Shown here in pieces: positions 26,733 to 37,336 of a DNA stretch of 64,000 nucleotides (positions are counted from its first letter, which is position 1; every line of letters begins with the position of its first letter). The position numbers were made by a program, and so were the translations under genes. Location of the stretch: contig CM043971.1 of the NCBI GenBank assembly GCA_014529385.2, positions 86,320,840 to 86,384,839 of the forward strand, given 5' to 3'. The notes below the pieces were generated by a model. It worked only from the letters and a program-made list of their open reading frames with translations, was not told the DNA's origin and made no database searches. The DNA comes from Adiantum capillus-veneris. Its lineage: Eukaryota > Streptophyta > Polypodiopsida > Polypodiales > Pteridaceae.

Positions 26733-28126
26733 TGGGGATCATTCTCAAGGACCCTAAGAAGATGGAGCAACCTGATGCCTCATCATCAAGCCAAGGGGAG
26801 ACACCAGGTATACAACCTCTAGTAGAAGCAAGTAAGCTACATCAAATGCTCTCTAGTGAGTTGTGTGGGAAGGAGCGTGAAGATTATATTTTGATGCTAA
26901 GTAATTTTACCACATTGTTCATTGATGAATATGATAAAATCACTGGCATCACAATAGTTCAACATCACATTAAGCTCAAGGAGGGAAGTAAACCTGTAGT
27001 GCAGAAGCTCAGGCGGCTAGGAGTAATTCAACAAGATGCCCTACTCAAAGAGGTGAGGAAATTGCTAGAAGCCGGTTTTATCTATCCTGTTGAAGACTCA
27101 GAGTGGGTTTCTCCAGTGGTAGTCACACCAAAAAAGAATGGTAAGTGGAGAGTTTGTGTTGATTACAAGCCTCTTAATGCAGCCACAAAGAGGGACCATT
27201 TTCCTCTTCCTTTTCAAGACGAAATACTCAATGAGGTAGCAGGACATGAGCGCTACATGATATGTGATGGCTACTCAGGCTACTTCCAAATTAGCATCGC
27301 TGAAGAAGATCAAAAGAAGACAACCTTCATCACACCATGGGGATGTTTTGCTTACAGAGTTATGCCTTTTGGTCTCACTAATGCTCTAGCCACTTTTCAG
27401 CGATATGTGACATTTGTTTTTCAGCCATTCTTTGGAAAATCAATTCGTGTTTTTATTGATGACTTTTGTATCTATAGCTCTCGCTCTCTTCATTTGGAGA
27501 AAGTTTATGAAGGTCTAGCTAGGCTACAAGCTTTGGGTGGCCAACTCAATGTGGAGAAATGCCACATTGGTGAAAGCAAGGTTACTCTTCTTGGCCATGT
27601 GATCTCGGCCAACGGCATTGAAGCTGACCCAAGCAAGGTTCAAGCCTTGGTGGCTTTGACCTCTCCCACCACAACAAAGCAATTGGTATCTTTTCTTCAA
27701 AAGGTGAGGTATTCGAGTAGGTTCATTCACTTGCTCTCCCAAGTGGTTCTCCCTTTACAACAAATTACCCATCAAGAGATCTTCACTTGGAGTGAAGAAA
27801 ATGAACAACAATTCAATGAGGTAAAACAAATTCTAGCTTCACTTCCCACCATAGCACCTCCAAAGTGGGACGAGCCATTTTATGTAAACCCTAGTGTTGG
27901 CAATGACACACTTGGGGCTGTATTGATGCAAAAGGATCCTCAAACTTCTTTCATGCATCCTATCTACTTCTCTAGTCGAATGATGACCCCATCAGAAAAG
28001 GGATACACGGCAGTGGAGCACATGGTGCTTGCATTAATGTTTGCTACCACCAAATTTCGCTCTTATTTATTGTCTAGACCATTCATAATCTTAACAATGG
28101 AAGAAGTATTTCCTTATGTAATGGAG
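26732..28126 (+). pseudogene. G2 pol part 1: reverse transcriptase and degenerate RNase H
   Basis: Continues pol one frame back from gag. RT motifs are [48 protein letters not shown] and the catalytic VFIDDFCIYSSRS. The following Ty3-type RNase H keeps its fold (FYVNPSVGNDTLGAVLMQ), but the usual first Asp (TDAS) is replaced by Asn-Pro-Ser, as in G3 and G4. The coding sequence stops at the G3 insertion; a TGA occurs 1 bp into the G3 LTR. It resumes exactly at 54610. Confidence 0.9.
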
Positions 28127-28963
28127 TGAGGCGGTCTGGGGCGGGCAACAAGAGAGGCGACCTCTAAACACCCCTCAAGGCTCCCGTGCTGCTCAATTGG
28201 GGATGGGGCAACCACAAGCACAACACAAAAACAAACCCACAGCCAAACCTAAACAAGATAGGGGCACCACCTAGTTATGGTATGCAAACTAGGACGCAAG
28301 AGAGATTTTGGCACAACCAAGAAGATGTACCACACAACACACACAAGCAACCTCACACCGAGACACACATGAAATGGACCAGAGAGAGCTAGAGCAAAGG
28401 GAAGAGAGAGAGGAAAGGATCTTGCGTGATACCTTATTTGTGACTTGCAAATGGAGATGGTTCGTTATGATGCTATCATAGAACTTGTACAAAACTCACT
28501 CAATGCTTAGTGATTGCTAAACATTGCCAAAACACACACACTGTCTTAGGGTGTGGGAGACCTCTCACCACAATACCCTCTTACAATGGACAAAAAAATG
28601 GCAATGAAAAACACACTAAAACACTTTCTAAAATCAAGATCAACCGATAAAAACTCAAAATACACAAGTCACCTTGAATTCACCGAACCGTATTGCACAA
28701 ATGGAAGGATGAAGATTTGAACGTCGAATCACGCCTTTGATGCACCAAACCTCAATTTATTGATGATGAAGGAGCATATACAATAGTGGTTTTGAGATTT
28801 GTGGAACTCACGCTCTCTCACTTACAATGTGTAGCTTGAAGGCTTCTCTCACACCAAGAGTGAAGCTCACAAGTGGTTGCTACACCTAAGTCTCTCCTCA
28901 CGCATAGAGTGTTGGGGTGCTATGTGAGATATTGGAGGTTGTTTTACAAGAAGGAGAGGGGTC

Positions 28964-28971
28964 TATTTATA
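28964..28971 (-). promoter_or_regulatory. G3 3' LTR TATA box (minus strand)
   Basis: TATAAATA on minus, preserved in the 5' LTR at 51547-51554 and in the old LTR at 580-587. The orientation agrees with the element. Confidence 0.65.
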
Positions 28972-29141
28972 GGTTGGAGACCCCTCATAAAGATTATTGA
29001 AAATCCTAATTTACAAGCTAACAAATCAGGATTATGATTTTTTTGAATATCAAAACATTGCAGGCCTTCTTTGTCTGCTTGAGTCATGGGTGTGGGCTCA
29101 AAAGAGAGCATTATTGATGGTAGATAAGGTGAAAGTAAGTA

Positions 29142-29144
<3 letters not shown>

Positions 29145-29216
<72 letters not shown>
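29145..29216. repeat. (GA)n microsatellite in G3 3' LTR
   Basis: 72 bp of GA. The equivalent tract in the 5' LTR (51727-51796) received the LINE-like insertion. Confidence 0.95.
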
Positions 29217-29218
<2 letters not shown>

Positions 29219-30613
29219 ACTTTGTACATGTCTTGAGGTGAGGTGTCTTTTATGGTTAGGTCAATGCTATTTTGTGTTAGTATGTTAGTCGTTAGTAATC
29301 ACTAGAAAGTTAGTGTTACATTTACAATGGGTAGAGTGAGTTGATTTGATGAAGGAAGAGGGGTGAATTAAAAGAGAATCATTGAGATGGTGAAGCTTTG
29401 AAGAAGCTTGAACTCACCCTTGTGTAGATTATGGAAAAAATGACCGCTGGTCTTCTTCTTCTTCTTCGCTTCTTTACGCTGTCGCCACGGTTGATCACCA
29501 CGATGATAAGAGGATTTGTTGATGAAAAATCCTCAATTTGCAGAAGTTATCATGGTTAAGATGCTGAATTTTAGATATTTTTAGGAGAGGTAAATGAAAT
29601 TGTAACATAGAAGCAATAGAGAGAGACATGGAGAGGGTGTATGTATGTAGAGGTTCATAAAAGAACTATAGGGATGAGAGAGAAGGGTAATGGTGAAGAG
29701 GGTGGGATAAGCCATGGAAATTGCAGGTTTGAGTGAGGGAAGGAGAGGGAGGGATGTGTAAGAGTGAGTAGGTGTGTGGAAGGGTGAGAGAAGACTAAGG
29801 GCTACTTGTAAGAAAAGTGGGCAGACTGGGGTCCACTCAAAAAATCATAGCTCACCGCTGGTAGCTCCAAAAATCATGAAAAAATTTGAGGTGATTATTC
29901 AGAGTGTGGGCTACATTTTCTCTTTTGACCATCGCTCCAAATTCGGAGTGGAGATAGGTGCCAACATTCTCACCAAAAAACCTGTTTTTTCTGCCTGCAA
30001 AAGTCTTTTAGTGGCCCCCTCCTTTGTTGAATTTGTACAATGCATCCAAGAGTGAGCCCCTCCTTTGTCTTATTATAATACAAAGCATCCAAGTTGCCCT
30101 TGACCCATGCATGGAGGAGGATTATTGGTGAAATAAGAAATATATACATGGTGGGACTAGTGTATGGACTATTCATGGACTTTAGCTCAATGAGCACATG
30201 GTGTTAGAATAATGAGTAAAAATAATAATAAAAATATGGAGGAGTTATGGATATGGAAAGATATTGGAATCATATGATATGGTCCCTCCTTGAATTATTT
30301 TGGGTGAAAGAGGAAAAGGTATGCAAGTAAATAATATAATAAAAGTAACCAATGAGTAGAAATCAATTTTTTGTTTTCACGAGGGTGAGGGTGAAAATGT
30401 GGGAGTGATTTGTATAAAGGAAAAATATGAGGTTAGAGTATGTACATATTGGCAAAAAATATAATTATGGTGTAAGAGGATGAAAGAAGGTGTACATAGG
30501 TTTAATAAAACACACACCTAAGTAGAAATATTTAAATAAAATACCAAAATAATCATAAAAAACCCGTATATTTAGGCCATATATACAATGAAATATTTAC
30601 ACACAAAGAGGCC

Positions 30614-30654
<41 letters not shown>

Positions 30655-30862
30655 GGCTCACCTAGCCCAGTGACTAGCTAGCTGAGGGTTTTTAAGAAGA
30701 TATGGGAAAAGCCCCCTAACTCACACACGCCTATGTACAGTGAAATGGTAGGGATAGCCATAGCGTTTGGGTGAATTTGGTAGGGTGGAGTAACTTAGTA
30801 TGGCAATTATGGAGAGCCGAAAAACGGCTATCAATAGTCCTCCCCCCAGGATGATGGTATAT

Positions 30863-32374
30863 TCATGTACCATCATAGAGCATCTTTTCCAAAGAGAGTG
30901 CTTCAGAGTCCTTGACGAGATCTTCATTGTTTGGCCCCTCAGAATTTCGGCTGGAGTTACACTCATGCTTCATGTAACAATACTTACATGAGACAGCGGC
31001 CTTTGGACAGATCTTTGGTAGATCCTGTGGTAGAAGGCGACTCAAATAGGGCTTCAAGCGATACCCGTTTACCTTCCTAGAGTGCTCTTTACCATTCAAG
31101 TCCATAAGGTGATAGTAACTAGAATTGAAAGCCTTCTTGACTATGTATGGCCCTTGCCATCTAGTTTCAAACTTGGCATCAAAACGATTGTCAAGTCGAT
31201 TGTCATACCTTAGCACAAGCTCTCCTTCATTGATGCCTTTGTCCTTCAGTTTCTTGTCGTGCGTTTCTTTCGCTTGTGTGGCTTTCCTCTTGTAGCACTC
31301 GTATGCTGCTTCTCTTTTCCACTCAAGCTCCACTAAGGTAAGAAGTCGATCCATCCATACCTCTTGATCATCTTGTGCTCCTTTGCCATGAAGTCGCATT
31401 GTTGGAATGTTGAGCTCGATAGGCTGCAAAGCCTCTTGACCATAGACCAAGTGAAATGGTGTGAACTCTATGGCTTCCCTATATGTGGTTCGATATGCCC
31501 ACAAGGCACCATCCAAGAAGCCATCCCATAATTTTGTCTTGTTTTGCACCATCTTTCTAATGATTCCTGCAATGACACCATTAGCCTTCTCTACCAAACC
31601 ATTTGATTGAGGATAGTAGGGTGTGCTATGCCGATGTAGAATGTGAAGCTCATTACAAACTTCTGTGAGCAAGCCCTTCCAAAATCCTGGACCATTATCA
31701 GAAACGATCTCCAAAGGTGTGCCAAATCTGCAACAAATGTGAGTGTACACAAACTTGCTAACTGTCCTCTCATTAACTCTTGCCACACTTTGAGCTTCCA
31801 CCCACCTAGTCATATAGTCTACAGCCACTAGAATGTAGAGTTTACCATTTTTTGTCCTAGGCAGAGGACCCATAGCATCAATGTCCCACTTTTCAAAGGG
31901 TCCATTTGCAAGAACTATTGGCCTCGGGCCATGCACCAACCTTCTATTTCCATTTATCTGACAATTGTGACAGCTTTTACACCAATGTTGAACGTCCACA
32001 TGCAAGCTTGGCCAAACATACCCCGCAAGCAAAATCCTCTTCACAGTTGATTCTTGGGCAAAATGACCACCACATGCCTCTTCATGCAAACCTTTTAGAA
32101 TGGCTGGAATTTCCTCGATAGTTGGTACTCTTCTGCACACTTGATTCTTCCCTTTTTGATAGAGGGATCCTTCTAAGAAGAGATAGAAACTTGCCTTCTT
32201 CATGAGTCTCCTCTTCTGAGCCTTCGTGAAGTCTTGTGGAAAATCACCCTCCAAAATGTAGCCAATAATGGGAGCCAATGACTCCAATCCTTGGTATCTC
32301 GGTTGCTTGACAGCTGCTGCCACCATGATGACCTGCACTTCTCTCTCAACACATGTACCTGCTTGTTGTGCAAG
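30863..32374 (-). pseudogene. G3 pol: integrase region
   Basis: After the TAA at 32375-32377 the frame reads on to a stop at 30863; the first ATG in this part is at 32338. It contains the integrase HHCC zinc domain (HEEACGGHFAQESTVKR, then HWCKSCHNCQ), the DDE core (WDIDAMGPLPRTKNGK with D; EIVSDNGPGFWKGLL with D; PQSNGLVEKANG with E) and the C-terminal GPY-type region (RWQGPYIVKKAF). There is no chromodomain, as expected for Tat. The residues read as complete, so only stops inactivate it. Confidence 0.88.
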
Positions 32375-34414
32375 TTAATCGGCATCTTCATTTTGTTTCC
32401 TCGGAATATGATATAGTTGCACTTCTTCAAACTGATTAAACATCTTACGAATGGCATGAACTTTTGTTCTTAAGCTTTCATTCTTGCATGCCCAAATGCC
32501 TAAAATCTGTTTAACAATGAGAAGTGCATCTCCCTTTACCATGAGACTTTTTATCCCTTGGCCAATGCACATCTTCAAACCATGAAGTAGTGTGTCGTAT
32601 TCTGCTTCATTGTTGCTAGTTGAACCTGGTAGATTGACCTTCTCTTTCATGACCACCTCTCCACTTGGGTTGAGCAACACTAGCCCTCCCCCTGCTTTCC
32701 CTGTGGCTCGTCGAAAAGCTCCATCAAAGAACAAGGTAAAAGCATTGGGAATACTTTTTGGTGGTGGCAATGGTAGGGTCTTTACTTGAGGCACCTTAAT
32801 TTCCTTCTCATGTACCCTATAAGTGAGAATACCTGCCAATTGTGCACGCACACTATCTTCTACCTTGAAAGAGTATTGGAACTCTTGCAACTCCATAATC
32901 CACTTTGAGATCCTAGTACTAAGATTCATTTGAGATGACACCCAAGGGAATAAATTTTCTGCAGTGAGAATTACAAAAGGTTTTGGTAGCAGGTCGGATC
33001 TAAACTTTCTCACCGCAAACATGAGAGAAAGCATCATGAGTTCTGCTTCTGTGTAGTCTCTCTCCAAAGCATTCATGACCCTACTAGCAAAGTAGATGGG
33101 TCGCATCCTTGTACTGTGGGGATCTTGTTGTAGCAACACAGCACCAATTGTTTCTGTTCCAACACTAGAGCTAACAAAGAATGTGTACTCCCAACAAGGA
33201 GGCATGAGTGTTGGTAGATCTGACAAAATGACTTTAATGTTACAAAAATACTCTTCAAGCTCATCAGACCATGCAAATTCTACTTGTTGTGTCAACTTTT
33301 GCAAAGGATGAAGCAACTCCGAGGCTAAGTGAATGAAGCGTGACATATACTTCACCTTCTGAATGAAAGAGATAACCTCCTTAAGACTCTTCGGTGATGG
33401 GAGCTCAATAAGAGCCTTTGCTTTTGAAGGATCGACCTCAATGCCTTTATAGGAAACCTTGTGACCGAGCAAGATCACTTCATCCTCACCTATGTGGCAC
33501 TTGTCGAGGTTGAGTTGACCTCCCATGTCGTAGAGCTTCTTTAAACCTTCTTCTACCCTTTGTAGATGCAATGATTTTGAGCTATAAATGCAGAAATCAT
33601 CAATGAACACCCTAATTGACTTTCCAAATAATGCTTGAAACACCATGTTCATGAAACGTTGGAATGTTGCAGGAGCATTTGTCAGACCAAATGGCATGAC
33701 TCTAAAAGCATAACAACCCCAAGGAGTGATAAAGGTTGTTTTCAATTGATCTTCCAATGCGATACCTATTTGAAAGTAGCCTGAGTAGCCATCACACACA
33801 GTGTACTTCTCATGACCAGCTACCTCATTTAGTATCTCATCTTGAAATGGGAGGGGAAAGTGATCTCTTTTTGTTGCCTCATTGAGTGGACGATAATCCA
33901 CACAGACCCTCCACTTTCCGTTTTTCTTAGGAGTGACAACAACGGGAGAGACCCACTCTGAATTCTCCACTGGATAAATGAAACCTGCTGCTAGAAGCTT
34001 TCTTACCTCCTTGAGTAAAGCCTGCTCCTTGATGACCCCTAGCCTTCGTAGCTTCTGAGCCTTAGGTGTGGCCTCTGGCTTCAACTCAATTTTGTGTTGA
34101 ACAGCAACTACTCCACGCACATCGGTGTAGTCTTTAGCAAAAAGCATAGGAAATTTCCTTAGCACACATTTGAACTCCTCTCTTTCATTCTTTGTAAGTG
34201 TTGTAGATAGCATACCTTCTAGCATTCTTTCATCTTCCACTTTTTGGTTCTCTTGGGAACCTACCTCCTCCAAACCTTGACAAGAGGTCTCTTGGTTGGT
34301 TGGCTTAAACCTTACCCCCATGACTTCGATGGAAGACTCCTCTTCAGTAATGCTGCCGCTACTTTCTTCTTCTGAAGTGTTATCGGTCCAACCTTCTTCC
34401 GTCTCACTTTGAGA
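32375..34414 (-). pseudogene. G3 pol: reverse transcriptase and both RNase H domains
   Basis: Long minus frame; ATG 34321 is internal to the polyprotein. [64 protein letters not shown]. Degenerate Ty3 RNase H: FFVSSSVGTETIGAVLLQ, first Asp replaced. Archaeal-type RNase H: LFFDGAFRRATGKAGG, SNNEAEYDTLLHGLK, KGDALLIVKQI and the end HIPRKQNEDAD, all four acidic positions kept. A TAA (32375-32377) cuts the frame right after EDAD; reading through continues to the integrase. Confidence 0.9.
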
Positions 34415-36142
34415 CTATTCTTCATGGAGCTCCTCTTGGCGTTACTCCTTCATGTCAAAGACAACCTTCTTATGATTGTCGTTCCTGCAAATTAGCTTTC
34501 CACTCTCCCAATCCTGCAAAGCTCGCATTTTCATTAGCCATGGTCTCCCTAGGATAAATGGGTAACCATTTCCTTTGGTAGACATGACATAGAAATCCAC
34601 TGCCTTCTTAATGCCAAAGGCCTCCACAAAAACATTTTTACAAATGCCTACGCATCTAGCCTTGCTATTGTTTGCCATCTTGACCTTAATTTCAGGTGTC
34701 TCATGGATGTGCATGCCTAGTTTTTGCATGAGTCCCTCTGTCATGATGCAAATTTGTGCACCCCCATCCACTAGACCTTTCCTAACCAATCTCCCGTTTA
34801 TGTAACAATCTAGCACAGGTGTAATGTCCTCATTCATTTCAGCTTGTGCAATTTTTACAACAGGCACACTCTCTTTTGCCTTTCTCCTAGTGCTAACTGC
34901 CCTTGTTAAATCCCTCCTAACTTGTGGACATAATGCAAGAAATTGAGGCCATGAGATATCAGGACCCTTACCTCTCATGTCTTCCAACAAGTTGTATGGA
35001 GCCATTCCATGTCCAAGAGGAAAGTCTTGGAGGTTGATATGACGTCGAGTCCTCTTAGCTTCCTTGGTCTCCTTTGCCTTCTTTTCTCGTCCATGGTCAC
35101 TTTGTGATGTAACTCCTTCTTTCTCCTTACCTTTCCCTCGGCCACGCTTAATGCCATTTGCTTCCATGTCAACCTCTCTTGAATTTGTCACCTCTACCAC
35201 ATGCACGTTTGGGTCTGGCAAAGGTGGAACTCCTTCCACTCCTTGTGGAGGTGGTCTTGCTCCATTTGGCCTTTGTATAAGTCGTGGTTGCTGACTACTT
35301 CCTTCACCTGCATTCATCACTGGGTAATTCAAGTTAGGTCTCCCTGGCTCCCCACGGGGCCAAGGACAATTATACATCCCATGTCCAGACTCACCGCAAT
35401 TCCAACATTGCAAGACTCTCCTAGGTCGTGGGTCTCGCTCTTCAGACTTCTTTGCTTGTCCCTTTGGACCTACACCTTGTGCAAGGTGAATTGACAAGCT
35501 GCTTAAAGATTCATTTAACTTCTCAATCACTTCCGCTGTTACCTCAGGAAGCTCCTTACATGTTGATGCTTGTGACTAACCTTTGGGTCTAGGACCTTCT
35601 ATTGGAACCTCCCCCCTTAAGCACTTGAGTTTCCTATATTTCTCAGCAGCCCTAGTTTCAGCTGCATCAAAGGTAGCAGGTGCACCCGCCTCAACTTTTA
35701 CCTTAAGGTCAGGAAAGAGTCCGGCTATGAACCTCTCCTTCTTTAGGAACTCTGCACCATCACCAGGGTTAGCAACATTTCTCACCCATACAGCCCAAAG
35801 ACGTAGAAACTCTTGCTTTTACAAGTAGTAGTCATCTAAGTCTTTTTGCTTATGAGAAACAATGTCTTGCCATAGCTTTTGAGTGTTTTGGGGATCAAAG
35901 AAGTATCTCTTGAAATGATTGACAACTTCCATGTAATTTTCTTTAACTTCCTCAGGCAAAGAGTCAAACCAAGTGCTAGCATCTTTCCTAAGGACTACCT
36001 CAAACATTTCTACACGTTCTTGATCAGTTACTATCCTCTTGATACGACAAGACATCTTGAAATTTGCCAAAAATAATTCTGCATCCTCTCCAGGCTCTCC
36101 AAAGAAAAGAGGATATCCAGACATTTGGCGTTGGTTCTCCAT
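34415..36142 (-). pseudogene. G3 gag-protease (in one frame, stops only)
   Basis: Starts at ATG 36142 (MENQRQMSGYPLFFGEPGED). The same reading frame runs through gag, the zinc knuckle (CWNCGESGHGMYNC, plus about 35360-35410), the protease (VDGGAQICIMTEGLM) and an acidic linker into pol. It is interrupted by stops at 35819-35821 (TAA), 35576-35578 (TAG), 34442-34444 (TAA) and 34415-34417 (TAG). No indel is needed. The stops are all one C-to-T change from a Gln codon, though I cannot prove the ancestral codon at each. Confidence 0.88.
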
Positions 36143-36164
36143 TGAATTGATTTCAAAGTGACAC

Positions 36165-37308
36165 TGTGAGCGGGATGAAAACACACACAGCGCCTCTATA
36201 ACGACCCGACACACACTCTTGGGAAGATACACACACACACTATGGGGCACCACTCGGCTTAGACAACACACCTGGCCGAGACAGGGAACACACCTCTAGA
36301 GTGAGAGGAGAGAGACTATCCACTTGCCCACTCCACACAGACACACACACACACACACACACACCCAAAAAAATCAGCTCAAAAGAGGAGAATTTCTGAT
36401 GTTTAGATACAATTGAGCTTGGGCCAACACCAATGGGGCAAATAGCTCACACAACATGGGTAAAATAAGCCAGATACAATCACAAACTAGAGCAGAAACT
36501 TCGCTCATAGGAGAAACTTACACAGAAAAATAGCAGAAAAAGAGTGAGGAATTTGGCAAAATGGACAGTGCCATCGCGTCCGGAACGGCCCAAAACCCCA
36601 GTCTACAATGTCAAAGTGCTCAAATCCGACCTCGGATGAGCAGTTTACGGCCAAAACAGGCTCCAAAATGAGCAAAAACACAGCTGCGGCTGTTCCTCCT
36701 CTCTTCTCCACATTTTTTCTGGTCTTCTCTCAGTTTTTTCAGTTCCCACACTTAGCTTTTTTAGTTGGGCACCCTTGGCCTTTTAGATGACCTCAAACGG
36801 ACCCCGAACAAGCCAAAAACTGACCTCGCAGTGCATAGTTGTCACCTTTTTGCATCATTCGCACACCTGGCACTCAGCTTTTTTCCAATAATGCACCTCG
36901 CCACCACGTGAAGTGGCCCCAAAAAAAGGTCCTCATGATGAACTTTCTGCATAACTCTCACCAGAAAACACCCATGTTGTGCCCGTACTTCTCCACGTGC
37001 AAATATTGACCTCGTTCGCCCTCCTGACGCCACTAGATGCCATCTGACGCACCTACTGACCTCACGTCGTCAGCCCGCGGATAGCTTCCTCGAGAAGTTT
37101 TACGCGCTATAAACTCCTCATTATTGTAGAAAAACACAATGGTACTAGTAACGATGAAAATCGATGCACTATGTACATGGTGTCCTACCTGTACACATGT
37201 GGGCCCCACGTAACCACCTGGCTCTGGAAAATGGGCAATACTTTATTTGATGCACCATGCATGGGTATGTACATATGCGCAATTCCTTGCTCCAAAAAAC
37301 TCCGGACA
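36165..37308 (-). repeat. G4 3' LTR (1,144 bp)
   Basis: Almost identical to 43730-44865; the main differences are the length of a CA tract and a few substitutions. It is richer in G+C and CpG than the surrounding elements. The 68-codon minus frame found in both LTRs (36505-36711 and 44062-44268) is a by-product of their identity. Confidence 0.95.
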
Positions 37309-37336
37309 TAATTTGCCCATCCCCTAGCCTGCTAGA

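Larger units (their letters stand above)
28127..30833 (-). repeat. G3 3' LTR (2,707 bp, uninterrupted)
   Basis: TGAGGCGGTC...GGCTATCA on plus. It is the partner of 45461-54609, whose three segments sum to 2,706 bp. It contains a GA tract (29145-29216), an AT tract (30616-30646) and a minus-strand TATA box (28964-28971). Confidence 0.95.

Noticed and set aside
29774-30055. 93-codon plus ORF, repeated at 53553-53834
   Set aside because: Part of the G3 LTR pair, on the strand opposite to the element; no similarity to known proteins.
32375-36142. Alternative genetic code in which TAA and TAG mean Gln
   Set aside because: Several stops fall at likely Gln codons, but G4 and G2 end their ORFs with normal stops, and other lesions include TGA and frameshifts. 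Decay of methylated C explains it better.
36505-36711. 68-codon minus ORF, repeated at 44062-44268
   Set aside because: Both copies lie in the G4 LTR pair and are identical for that reason.
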